Notes under the pieces: generated by a model
The model's database searches: none
Told to the model about the DNA's origin: nothing
Seen by the model: the letters and a program-made list of their open reading frames with translations, nothing else
Made by a program: the position numbers and the translations under genes
Shown here: piece after piece, positions 5,942-13,300 of the stretch
Numbering within the stretch: the stretch's first letter is position 1
Layout: the number at the start of each line of letters is the position of its first letter
Source of the DNA: Deltaproteobacteria bacterium
Lineage (GTDB): Bacteria; Desulfobacterota; Desulfobacteria; Desulfobacterales; ETH-SRB1
DNA: 14,121 bases
Assembly (NCBI GenBank): GCA_030262795.1
Contig: JAJSZO010000046.1
Location: 1 to 14,121 of the forward strand
Reading direction: 5' to 3'

Positions 5942-6434
5942 ACATCAAGCAGCCCAACAGTCGATTATTCAGGTTTTTGGAAACTATAAAATACCGTAAA
6001 CTATCACCAATAGGTTGCTTGTAACCCAGGTAATGATAGCGATCCACATATTCATTCCATAAGGATACTTCTTTTTTATCCTTTACGATCCGTAACTCTA
6101 AAGGTGCTATTTCCTCGAGTGAGCATAGTATACGGGATTCTTCCACTGTTTTATCTGACCAGACAATTTTTTTTGTGACACGTTTTTTCTTTATTTGCTT
6201 TTGAGGTAATTGTTTATAACCTAAATTTTCAAGCTGTTCCAAAGCAGTTAAGCAGGAATTTATTTTGTCAGAACCTTTTGGTGTTACCCATGACAGGTGT
6301 TCGCAAATAGTAAATGCTAATTCGGTTCGACTTAAATCAGGAAACATCTTCACAGTTTCTTGAACTTGACGCAGTTCTTTTTTTGAAAAATATCTCCCTG
6401 AAAGCGTTAAGGGTTTTGAAATAGCACATTCCAT
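5910..6434 (-). pseudogene. N-terminal fragment of a DruA-like (DUF4338) protein
   Basis: The 174-residue frame matches the N-terminal half of DUF4338/DruA proteins: SGRYFSKKELRQVQETV, LSRTELAFTICEHLSWVTPKG, a Lys-rich linker, APLELRIVKDKKE, WNEYVDRYHYLGYKQPIGDSLRYF and LLGCLMFTPAV. Family members normally run another 150-200 residues; here the frame ends with FFLP just where the ISAzo13 remnant begins, so the C-terminal part is lost. Solo DruA-like proteins are widespread and repetitive in genomes, and DruA is also the hallmark of Druantia defence systems; no other Druantia gene is present. The start at 6434 has AAGGTGG about 7 bases upstream and a good promoter at 6472-6500. Confidence 0.75.
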
Positions 6435-6471
6435 ATAATACCACCTTATGAATCAAAATTAAGTTGATGTT

Positions 6472-6500
6472 ATTATCTCGAATGTGTTTGATAATGTTAA
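6472..6500 (-). promoter_or_regulatory. sigma70-type promoter upstream of the DruA fragment
   Basis: On the minus strand TTAACA (6495-6500) and GATAAT (6472-6477) are separated by exactly 17 bases, and transcription would begin about 30 bases before the ATG at 6434. It lies inside the right inverted-repeat copy. The equivalent -10 in the left copy (AAATAG) is degraded. Confidence 0.5.
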
Positions 6501-6538
6501 GACAAAAATGGATCTTTATTCTATTATATCAAAATTTA
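6481..6538 (+). repeat. right copy of an imperfect ~57-bp inverted repeat pair
   Basis: It matches the reverse complement of 4924-4979, with only C-to-T type changes over the first 40 bases. Together they enclose the DUF3795 stub, ISAzo13 remnant and DruA fragment. Seen directly. Confidence 0.7.
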
Positions 6539-6599
6539 AACAAATTTAAATAGTTATAGCTGTTTAATAAATCTTTAAACTATTTGTTTTTAAATGAAT

Positions 6600-7245
6600 G
6601 CCATTGCCCCAGAGGGGCCGGCTTTGGAAACCCCTGGAAGGGGATACAATGCTTTACCTCCAGAGGGGGCAAAGTTGAGTTGTCCCTAATAGTAGTTAGA
6701 ACAATTTCTTCTGAACTTGTTCTTCTCGGCGTTCTTTTGCTTCCTGGTACTTCACATATTTGCGAATCATTTCTGAATCCAAGCCTACTGTATCCACACA
6801 GTAACCCCTGGACCAAAAATGATTACCCCAATAGGGCTTTTCTCTCAGATGCCTATATGTGTTCAGCACCCGAATAGATGTTCGTCCCTTAATTGTGCCA
6901 AGGTAGTCCGAAATAGATATTTTAGGAGGAACCATCGAAATCAAATGAACATGATCTACCTGAACATTCAACTCTACTACCTCGCACTTCAACTGTTCAG
7001 AATATGTCCGAATACAGTATGTTACAAGATCGGCAATCTTGCCCGTTAGGATTCGGTATCTATATTTCGGCATCCAAGCAATATGGTACTGGCAATGCCA
7101 TATCGTCTGTGATAATTTTCGAAAACGGCTCATATGTTACTCCTTTCATGCTGTTGGGGGGACAACTCAAGTTTGCTTGTAACAATAAACCGCTCAGAAG
7201 GCAAAGCCTCTGGACCATAACCTTGCTCAGAGAGCAAGGATTTCT
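6600..7245 (-). mobile_element. IS200/IS605-type insertion sequence (tnpA only)
   Basis: A single tnpA gene is flanked by subterminal hairpins as expected for this family. On the 5' side of tnpA is CCTTGCTC-AGA-GAGCAAGG (7221-7239, 8-bp stem). On the 3' side are GCCCC-AGA-GGGGC (6606-6618) and CCCCT-GGA-AGGGG (6631-6643). A 12-bp inverted match (TTGAGTTGTCCC at 6675-6686, complement at 7159-7170) brackets the gene. No tnpB is present. Exact ends cannot be fixed by eye; the left end probably abuts the restriction-gene stub near 7245-7252. This insertion is the youngest-looking event in the 4.9-7.4 kb region because its gene is intact. Confidence 0.7.
6696..7133 (-). CDS. tnpA: IS200/IS605 family transposase TnpA (Y1 HUH)
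   Basis: This 145-aa single-strand DNA transposase is of normal family length. The HUH metal-binding pair is H61-V-H63 in VQVDHVHLISMVPP; the catalytic tyrosine is expected at Tyr126 in MIRKYVKYQE. Other family marks are HIAWMPKYRYRIL near residues 17-29, SISDYLGTIKGRTSI (73-87) and YWGNHFWSRGYCVDTVG (101-117). The start has AAAGGAG six bases before the ATG. The protein should cut and rejoin single-stranded ends folded as the hairpins listed for the element. No inactivating change was seen, so it may be active. It lies antisense to nothing known and interrupts a restriction-type gene. Confidence 0.92.
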   Translation of the reverse strand: MSRFRKLSQTIWHCQYHIAWMPKYRYRILTGKIADLVTYCIRTYSEQLKCEVVELNVQVDHVHLISMVPPKISISDYLGTIKGRTSIRVLNTYRHLREKPYWGNHFWSRGYCVDTVGLDSEMIRKYVKYQEAKERREEQVQKKLF

Positions 7246-7251
7246 ACATCG

Positions 7252-7443
7252 AATTAAAGATTTTGAAGTATCAGAAACGCCCCGATAGTTGTCATCTCTC
7301 CACTTGGTAACTGCTAAACGAATTTTGTAAACCAATGGCGGCAACAGCTTTTCGTAAGCCTTTTTAAAAGCGTCCATTTGGCTTTGTGTCGGAGCCCAAC
7401 GTTCATTGGGTGTAAGTATCTTAAATGGATCTGATTTTTTCAT
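7252..7443 (-). pseudogene. N-terminal stub of a restriction/DEAD-box helicase-like gene, cut by the IS200 insertion
   Basis: The first 64 residues (NERWAPTQSQMDAF then LLPPLVYKIRLAVTKWRDDNYRG and SDTSKSLI) resemble the N-terminus of large type III restriction-like or DEAD/DEAH helicase proteins, where an RWAP...LPPLVxKIRxAVxxWR...GxSxTT segment is typical. Right after SLI the frame enters the left-end hairpin of the IS200 element, so homology ends abruptly. The rest of the gene is not found on the far side of the element in this window. No good Shine-Dalgarno precedes the ATG at 7443. The family call is from memory of the pattern and moderate. Confidence 0.55.
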
Positions 7444-7596
7444 TGTTAATGTTGATATTTTATCGTAAATATTTATTTTTAGGCTTACGGCTTCTAAAAT
7501 TCATTATTTTTAATAGGTTATGCCTGTTTTTTGTTAAATATTTGTGCGTTAACCGTATAGGCATTGATTGAACCTTAGTTGAAAAGGAGGAAAATT

Positions 7597-7908
7597 ATGT
7601 TTGATATCATTAAAAAGGTCATGCTAACGGGAGTAGGGTTGGCCGCCATGACTAAAGACAAGGTAGAAGAACTGGCCAGGGATCTTGCAAAAAAGGGGAA
7701 GTTGTCGGAGAAAGAGGGAAAGAAATTAGTTGATGATCTGTTGAAAAAATCGGAGAAGGCCAAAGATGATCTGGAGAAAGATATAGAAAAAATGGTAAAA
7801 AATACTATGAAAAAGATGAATCTTGCCGGAGCGGAGGACTTGTCAAATCTGACGAAACAAGTAAAGAAACTGGAGCAGGCTTTGAAAGAAAAAGATTCAC
7901 AGAGCTGA
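7597..7908 (+). CDS. phasin-like coiled-coil protein
   Basis: This 103-aa protein begins MFDIIKKVMLTGVGLAAMTKDKVEELARDLAKKG, then KLSEKEGKKLVDDLLKKSEKAKDDLEKDIEKMV, and ends in a short Leu-heptad coiled coil. The pattern is that of the small 'phasin family / polyhydroxyalkanoate synthesis regulator' proteins common near ubiB-type genes: an amphipathic N-terminal segment and long charged helices. Whether it binds storage granules, membranes or its UbiB partner is not known. The start is chosen at 7597 because AAGGAGGA (7580-7587 region) precedes it with good spacing; the in-frame ATG at 7579 would lie on the Shine-Dalgarno itself. Its stop overlaps the ubiB start (TGATG), so the two are translationally coupled. 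Confidence 0.8.
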   Translation: MFDIIKKVMLTGVGLAAMTKDKVEELARDLAKKGKLSEKEGKKLVDDLLKKSEKAKDDLEKDIEKMVKNTMKKMNLAGAEDLSNLTKQVKKLEQALKEKDSQS

Positions 7909-9605
7909 TGTTAAGCATCCGAAAAATCGGCATAATCGGCCGAGCCTATCGTCACCTGAACCGATACCGTCATATCCTTACAGTATTGTTTAAATACGGC
8001 TTTGGGGATCTGGTGGACATTCTGAAGATCGAACAGTATCTTGAAATCGGTCTTCAGATGATTTCCAGAAAACGACGAGAGCAGGTCGAAAAACTCAGCA
8101 GAGCGGAACGGGTACGGATGGTTATGGAAGAGCTTGGCCCGACCTTTGTCAAGTTGGGCCAGATACTTTCCACCCGTCCGGACCTGATTTCCGTTGAATT
8201 TATACATGAACTTTCAAAGCTCCAGGATAATGTCCCTCCCTTTCCCTATATCGAAGCCAGGCGAATTATAGAATCCGAGCTTGGCAAGCCGCTCGAAGAT
8301 ATATTCCGGCACTTTGAGAATACACCCCTTGCCGCAGCCTCCATAGGCCAGGTTCACAGAGCGCAGTTGAAGGACGGAGAGGAAGTGGTAGTCAAGGTTC
8401 AACGTCCCGGCATCCGCAAAACCATTGAAGTCGATCTGGAGATTATGCTCCATCTCGCCTCCCTTATGGAGCGACATTTAGAGGAATTGCAGGTACACCG
8501 TCCTGTCAGGATCGTGCAGGAATTTGCCCGTACCCTGGGAAAAGAGATAGATTACACCATAGAAGCCTTGCATATAGAAAGGTTTGCCCGCCAATCTATG
8601 GCTGACCCGACTGTTTATGTCCCCAAAATTTTTCGGGATATAACAACAGAACGTGTACTTACCATGGAGTATATTGACGGAATCAAGGCATCCGAGATTG
8701 ATCGTATTGAACGTGAAGGACTAGACAGAAAGATCATTACCGCGCGAGGGGCTGACCTGATTCTAAGACAGATATTTGATCACGGTTTTTTCCATGCTGA
8801 TCCCCATCCCGGAAACATCTTTGTCCTGCAGGACAATATTATCTGCTATATTGATTTCGGCATGATGGGGGCCATTGACCGACAGACCCGGGAGGATTTC
8901 GCAGATCTTATCTATACAGTGGTAAACAGGGATGAATCCAGGGCCACGCAGATGCTCCTTAAGCTCACCGAATATGATGAAAAACCGGATGTACGTCCTT
9001 TGGAAAGAGATTTGACGGATTTCATAGGGCAGCATCTTTATGTGCCGCTCAAAGACCTGCAAATGGAAAAACTTCTCCAGCAACTCCTGAAAATTCTTTC
9101 CAGACATCGTCTGCAAATACCGCAGGATCTTTTTCTTATGATGAAAGCATTGGCTACTGTGGAGGGAATTGGACTTTTGCTTGATCCTGATTTTGAAATG
9201 ATCAAGCAAATCACCCCATTTATCCGGCGAGTCAAGATGGCCCGCTATCATCCTAAACGAATGGCAGATGACATTGCCAGGTCCGGTGTTGAGTTTGTTC
9301 AACTCATGCAGGAAATTCCAGGAGAAACGCGTGAGATTCTGAAACAGATGAAGCAAGGCAAGATCAAGATGGAGTTCGAACACAAAGGGCTTGAGCCGAT
9401 GTTATCCACCCATGACCAGATCAGCAATCGGATTGCTTTTGCTATTGTCATAGCTGCTCTTATAATAGGCTCCGCATTAATCGTTCTTTCCAAAACACCA
9501 CCTTTCCTGTTTGGCATTTCTTTTATCGGCATCATCGGTTTCCTGGCAGCAGCGGTCATGGGGTTATGGCTCCTTATAGCGATTCTGAAAAAAGGAAGGC
9601 TTTAG
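7908..9605 (+). CDS. ubiB: UbiB/ABC1/AarF family atypical kinase-like protein
   Basis: This is a 565-aa, full-length family member. The N-terminal extension ends in the KxGQ motif, VKLGQILSTRPD (residues 81-92). Next come the Ala-rich nucleotide loop AAASIGQVHRA (142-152), the invariant Lys in VVVKVQRPG (about 163), the catalytic loop HADPHPGN (296-303) and metal-binding DFG (316-318). Two hydrophobic helices close the protein (about residues 500-560), anchoring it in the inner membrane. The family has ATPase/kinase-like activity and supports quinone or lipid-head-group synthesis; in an organism likely using menaquinone the substrate pathway is uncertain, so the symbol denotes family only. 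ATG overlaps the phasin stop. No terminator seen; a dispersed repeat end lies 14 bases after the stop. Confidence 0.92.
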   Translation: MLSIRKIGIIGRAYRHLNRYRHILTVLFKYGFGDLVDILKIEQYLEIGLQMISRKRREQVEKLSRAERVRMVMEELGPTFVKLGQILSTRPDLISVEFIHELSKLQDNVPPFPYIEARRIIESELGKPLEDIFRHFENTPLAAASIGQVHRAQLKDGEEVVVKVQRPGIRKTIEVDLEIMLHLASLMERHLEELQVHRPVRIVQEFARTLGKEIDYTIEALHIERFARQSMADPTVYVPKIFRDITTERVLTMEYIDGIKASEIDRIEREGLDRKIITARGADLILRQIFDHGFFHADPHPGNIFVLQDNIICYIDFGMMGAIDRQTREDFADLIYTVVNRDESRATQMLLKLTEYDEKPDVRPLERDLTDFIGQHLYVPLKDLQMEKLLQQLLKILSRHRLQIPQDLFLMMKALATVEGIGLLLDPDFEMIKQITPFIRRVKMARYHPKRMADDIARSGVEFVQLMQEIPGETREILKQMKQGKIKMEFEHKGLEPMLSTHDQISNRIAFAIVIAALIIGSALIVLSKTPPFLFGISFIGIIGFLAAAVMGLWLLIAILKKGRL

Positions 9606-9618
9606 AACCCTTGAAGCA

Positions 9619-9646
9619 GGGGGAAGTTAATTCGTCCACGTTTCTT
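9619..9646 (-). repeat. solo end of the dispersed repeat, between converging genes
   Basis: On the minus strand the end reads AAGAAACGTGGACGAATTAA followed by CTTCCCCC, one base different in the terminal AGGAACG. It follows ubiB and its terminal TAA forms the stop codon of the minus-strand gene at 9645-9881. Confidence 0.7.
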
Positions 9647-9881
9647 AATCTACAATCTTAAAATTCCAGACCTTGTCTTTGTAAATGTCCCTTAGTTTTC
9701 CGGAAGCTTTTTCCGGTGATTTGGTTCTCCATGTTAAGGCTAAATTCCCATGTGCCATATTTTCAACCTCATATGTCCAGCCATCTTCTTTTTGTACAAG
9801 AATCAATGAAACAATTCCGCTGTACTTTTCCCCTTTTGTACTGACTTCTGCTTTATGAATTATAATATTTTCTTCAATCAC
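9645..9881 (-). CDS. hypothetical 78-aa protein
   Basis: Begins at a GTG at 9881 with TGGAG about 11 bases upstream and encodes a soluble, mixed-charge protein (IIIHKAEVSTKGEKYSGIVS, VQKEDGWTYEVENMAHG, LTWRTKSPEKASGKLRDIYKD). The alternating hydrophobic pattern suggests a small alpha-beta or beta-barrel fold; no signal peptide or membrane segment. I do not recognise the family. Its stop codon is provided by the end of the dispersed repeat at 9619-9646, so the C-terminus may have been changed by the repeat's arrival. It converges on ubiB with 39 bases between the stops. Confidence 0.6.
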   Translation of the reverse strand: MIEENIIIHKAEVSTKGEKYSGIVSLILVQKEDGWTYEVENMAHGNLALTWRTKSPEKASGKLRDIYKDKVWNFKIVD

Positions 9882-9948
9882 AGCTATTTTAACTCCAGTA
9901 TTTTTTTAATTGTTAGACCACATTATTCTTATGCGTGGCCTTCCGGTA

Positions 9949-10106
9949 AGGATTCGCCCAAAAATAAATTTACATTTTCAGGTGTCGAGGCACTCGCATG
10001 ACAAGACGCAAGGAGGGCGAATAGCGAGCTATTTAACCGACGAGCAACGCAGTCGTGCGGGATGGATCGGCGCATCAAAATGTGAAGTTATTTTTGGGCG
10101 AGTCCT
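9949..10106. mobile_element. 158-bp inverted-repeat element folding into one extended hairpin
   Basis: The 30-base left arm (9949-9978, AGGATTCGCCCAAAAATAA...) matches the complement of the right arm (10077-10106) at 27 of 30 positions; two of the three differences would still pair as G-U in RNA. Pairing continues inward with small bulges through ACTCGCATGAC/GTCGTGCGGGAT. The tip is AATAGC-GA-GCTATT (10020-10033). Such near-full-length complementarity fits a MITE or a structured RNA-forming repeat. A degraded half copy is at 1896-1960. No known family name can be given. Confidence 0.75.
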
Positions 10107-10115
10107 AAAGTTTGT

Positions 10116-10140
10116 TGGAAGTTAATTCGTCCACGTTCCT
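10116..10140 (-). repeat. solo end of the dispersed repeat
   Basis: On the minus strand it begins AGGAACGTGGACGAATTAAC and ends TTCCA, the same end as at 268-371. It follows the 9949-10106 element by 9 bases. No gene starts just after it. Confidence 0.75.
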
Positions 10141-10325
10141 TATTAGCTTTTTATTGCATAAAAGGCATTGAGTAAAGAGATTTTTTTATTAGATTGATTG
10201 AAAAAACTTTTACAACCTGTTTTTTTCTGTTTATTTTTCTCCGGTCAGAATTATACGTTCCTTACCAGTGGACAATTGGTAATCAAACACAAAACAAAAC
10301 GAATAACTGTTTCTATTCCTATACT

Positions 10326-10388
10326 ATCAAAACGACTTTAACCAAATCTGTGTAATCTACGTAATCTGCGGATCAAAACAACTTTAAC
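10326..10388. repeat. 17-base direct repeat around an AATCTGTGTAATCTGCG-type repeat
   Basis: ATCAAAACGACTTTAAC (10326-10342) and ATCAAAACAACTTTAAC (10372-10388) differ at one base and lie exactly 46 bases apart. The second copy is the 3' end of the helicase gene (codons for LKLF and stop). Between them is a 29-base stretch with iterated AATCTGTG/AATCTACG/AATCTGCG. This is either a tandem duplication of the gene end or a target duplication from insertion of the small repeat. Confidence 0.7.
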
Positions 10389-13300
10389 TGAATTCCGGTT
10401 TTCTTGTTTGTCTTTTTAAAATAGTGCTCCTCATTTTTTTTTAAGCTCATTTCTATATCGTTTATAAACGGAGACGCCTCTCTTGCAAGCATTTTTCCAT
10501 AAACTCTGCGTTTTGTTGCATATGTAAAATAAAGTTTTTCTTTTGCACGAGTCATTGCTACATAAAACAACTTTCTTTCTTCCTCAATGTCCGGTTCTTC
10601 GTCTCCGTATTTTCTCATCGGTATAAATCCATCTTCGCTACCGGAAATAAAAACTACCGGAAATTCAAGACCTTTGGCTGTATGCATAGTCATTAGTGAG
10701 ACTTTTTCTGCCCTGGAGGAATAAATATCCGTATCTGTATGAAGCGCTATTGATGAGAGAAAGTCGGTGGATTTTACATCATGATTACGGATCATAACAA
10801 TTATATCGTTTAAGGCTTGTTCTGTAATTATATCTTTGATTTTTGTTTTTTCAGATAAATACAAAAGTTTTTCCTCAATCGTTAAATTTTTAATCTTTTC
10901 TTTTATTTTCACGCTGTTAATAATAAAATTGTAAAGCTTCTGCTGGCTCGGCCTGCTAATACCATCAACAGGAAAACGACAAGTCTTTAACATAGCTTCC
11001 TTAAGGGAAAACTTGTTTTTATAACACCATGTTTTGAATGTTTGCATGGTTTTTTTACCGACACCTGCTTTTGTTAAATATATAATTCTTTCAAAATCAA
11101 AATAAGACCCTCTCCCATCAATTATTTTTAAAAAAGATAACAGCTCTGAAATACCTTTTGAATTAAAAGCATTTTCTCTGTTTATTATCTGATATGGAAT
11201 GTTGGCCATATTAAAGACATCTGCAATAATTTTGCTTTGAATCCAGGATCTAAACAACACGGCAAAGTCGGAAAAACCCATCTGGTTTTTTATACAAGAA
11301 CTATCAACACTTCCGTAGTCAATGGAATGAAATCCTATGCCTCCTACCATTTTTTCGATTATCTTACCAATAGCTACGGCCTCAGCCTTTTCCGAACCAC
11401 ACTCAATAATATTTATTTTTTTTGACCCTTTAATATCGGAATAAACACGTGAGACAGAACCTGATATATTGTAATCTCTATGATTCTTTATGGTCTGGTA
11501 TGATGCTTCAAGTATGGTTTCGGTTGATCGATAGTTTTGATTTAGATTTATAATTTCAGCTTCAGGGTAGTCTTTAATAAAATTCTTAAAATAACGAACA
11601 TCTGAACCCCTGAATCCGTATATTGACTGGTCCGGATCACCGATAACACATATATTGCCGTTAGACGTTGTAAGGGCTTTTATAATTCTATATTGACCTT
11701 TGTTTAAATCCTGATATTCATCAACAAATATATGTTTGTATTTGTCTTTATATTTTTTACAGAAATCCATATCTGATTCTAACAGCCCTACTATATTAAA
11801 AATCAAATCTTCATAATCGTAAAGCTTCTCAATTGATAAAATATTTTGATATTCCTTATAGATAGCTGAAAATTCTTCTCTTTCCGACTCATTTATTTCT
11901 TTTAAATTGTCTTGCGGATAAAGTAAGTTCTGTTTAGCGGAAACAATCATATTTAACAAAGCCGATGGTTTTGTTGAAACCTTAACTCCTTTAATTTCAG
12001 CCTGCTTTATTGCCTCTATTATTAGTATTTTCAGATCAAAATCATCTATTATTGTATAATTTTTATCGTTATTCAGATTTTTTAAAATTTTAAAACAAAA
12101 AGAATGAAATGTAGTAACTTCAGGCAACTCTTTTGCTTTACCCATTAATAACAAAAGCCTGTCCCTCATTTCCCGAGCTGCTTTGTTTGTGAACGTCACA
12201 GCAAGTATATTCTCAAAAGAAACTTTTCTTTCTGTGATGATATAAGCAATTCTATGTGTGAGTGTAAGTGTTTTACCTGTGCCGGGACCGGCTACAATCA
12301 GCAAGGGGCCGGTTTTATGCTTAACTGCTTTGAGCTGGTTTTTATTAAGTGAATCAAATATATTTTTTTGCTTACTATGGTTTATTTGATCCGGCTTTTT
12401 AGAAAACCCTGATGTTTGTTTTTCCGGAATTTTACATTTTTTTTGCGACTGCAAGGGTTTAAGTAAAACAGGAACCTCAAACAATTGTTTTTGTCCAAGA
12501 AGTTTTTGCTTCTCGTCTTGTTTAAAAACCCTTACCTTTCCATATTCTCCATCATATCCCGGAAAAATAATAACCTTTTGTTTGCGCATCCGGTTAATAG
12601 CCTCTCCAAGTAAGGGAATACGGGCTTTTTCAATATTATTTACAGAAAGATTATGAAGTATTTCAAGTTCCGGCCCAAGAGATTCAAGTGCGGCCATATA
12701 GTTTCGCTGAACCTTCTTGGATTTTGGTCCTAGATTTAAAATTTCTGATAATATTTCTGCGAGAGGAATATGATTATAATATGGATGTGTTTTTGAGGGT
12801 TTTAAACCTTCCGGGCGGTCAGCCAACTCTTCAACCCTGTATAATACGCCGAGAGTCAGCGGTTTTCCACATACATTACACAAACCGTTATTTGCTATGC
12901 TTTGGTTCGGTTTTAAACAAACTTTACATTTTCTATGTCCGTCAAGATGATACTTTCCCTCTTCAGGATAAAACTCAAAAGTTCCCAGGAATTCTTCAGG
13001 ATTACCTAATTTTATTGCGGACATAATTTTTGGATAAGAAAGTATTGTATTAAAAATATTTGCTTCCCGGCCAAGATTTAAAGGGGAATGAGCGTCAGAA
13101 TTTGACACAAGCGTAAGACCGTCCAATCCTGAAATTCTCCAGTTCATAAGGGGATCCGAAGAAAGACCGGTTTCTACAGCAAAAATATAGTGTGAAAGGT
13201 CTTCAAAACACTCCTCAATTGAATCAAAACCTGATTTTGAACCAAAAAGCGAAAACCATGGTGTCCATATATGTGCAGGTATAATGAAGGAGGAATCCGA

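Larger units (their letters stand above)
9882..10372. other. 491-base gene-free region made mostly of repeats
   Basis: No convincing gene. It contains the 158-bp inverted-repeat element at 9949-10106, the dispersed repeat end at 10116-10140, an AT-rich stretch (10141-10250), a TTACCA...TGGTAA stem (about 10262-10282) and a 17-base direct repeat at the end of the helicase gene. A plus-strand open frame at 9910-10125 lies inside the repeat element and is not taken as a gene. Confidence 0.7.

Noticed and set aside
4924..6538. A complete Druantia or other defence system
   Set aside because: Only a truncated DruA-like fragment is present with no helicase or partner genes; the stub at 7252-7443 is also broken.
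6584..6877. Plus-strand open frame opposite the IS200 region
   Set aside because: It is antisense to tnpA and its end hairpins, and its translation has no family pattern.
7060..7251. C-terminal half of the restriction-like frame as real protein
   Set aside because: After residue 64 the frame translates the IS200 left-end hairpins, overlaps the start of tnpA in another frame and resembles nothing in the family.
9910..10125. Plus-strand open frame of 71 codons
   Set aside because: It lies almost wholly within the 9949-10106 inverted-repeat element and the next repeat end, and has no ribosome binding site or recognisable protein pattern.
10253..10264. ACGTTCCTTA as another dispersed-repeat end
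   Set aside because: Only about 10 bases match and the diagnostic GTCC and TTATTTC/TTAATTC parts are absent; too short to count as a copy.
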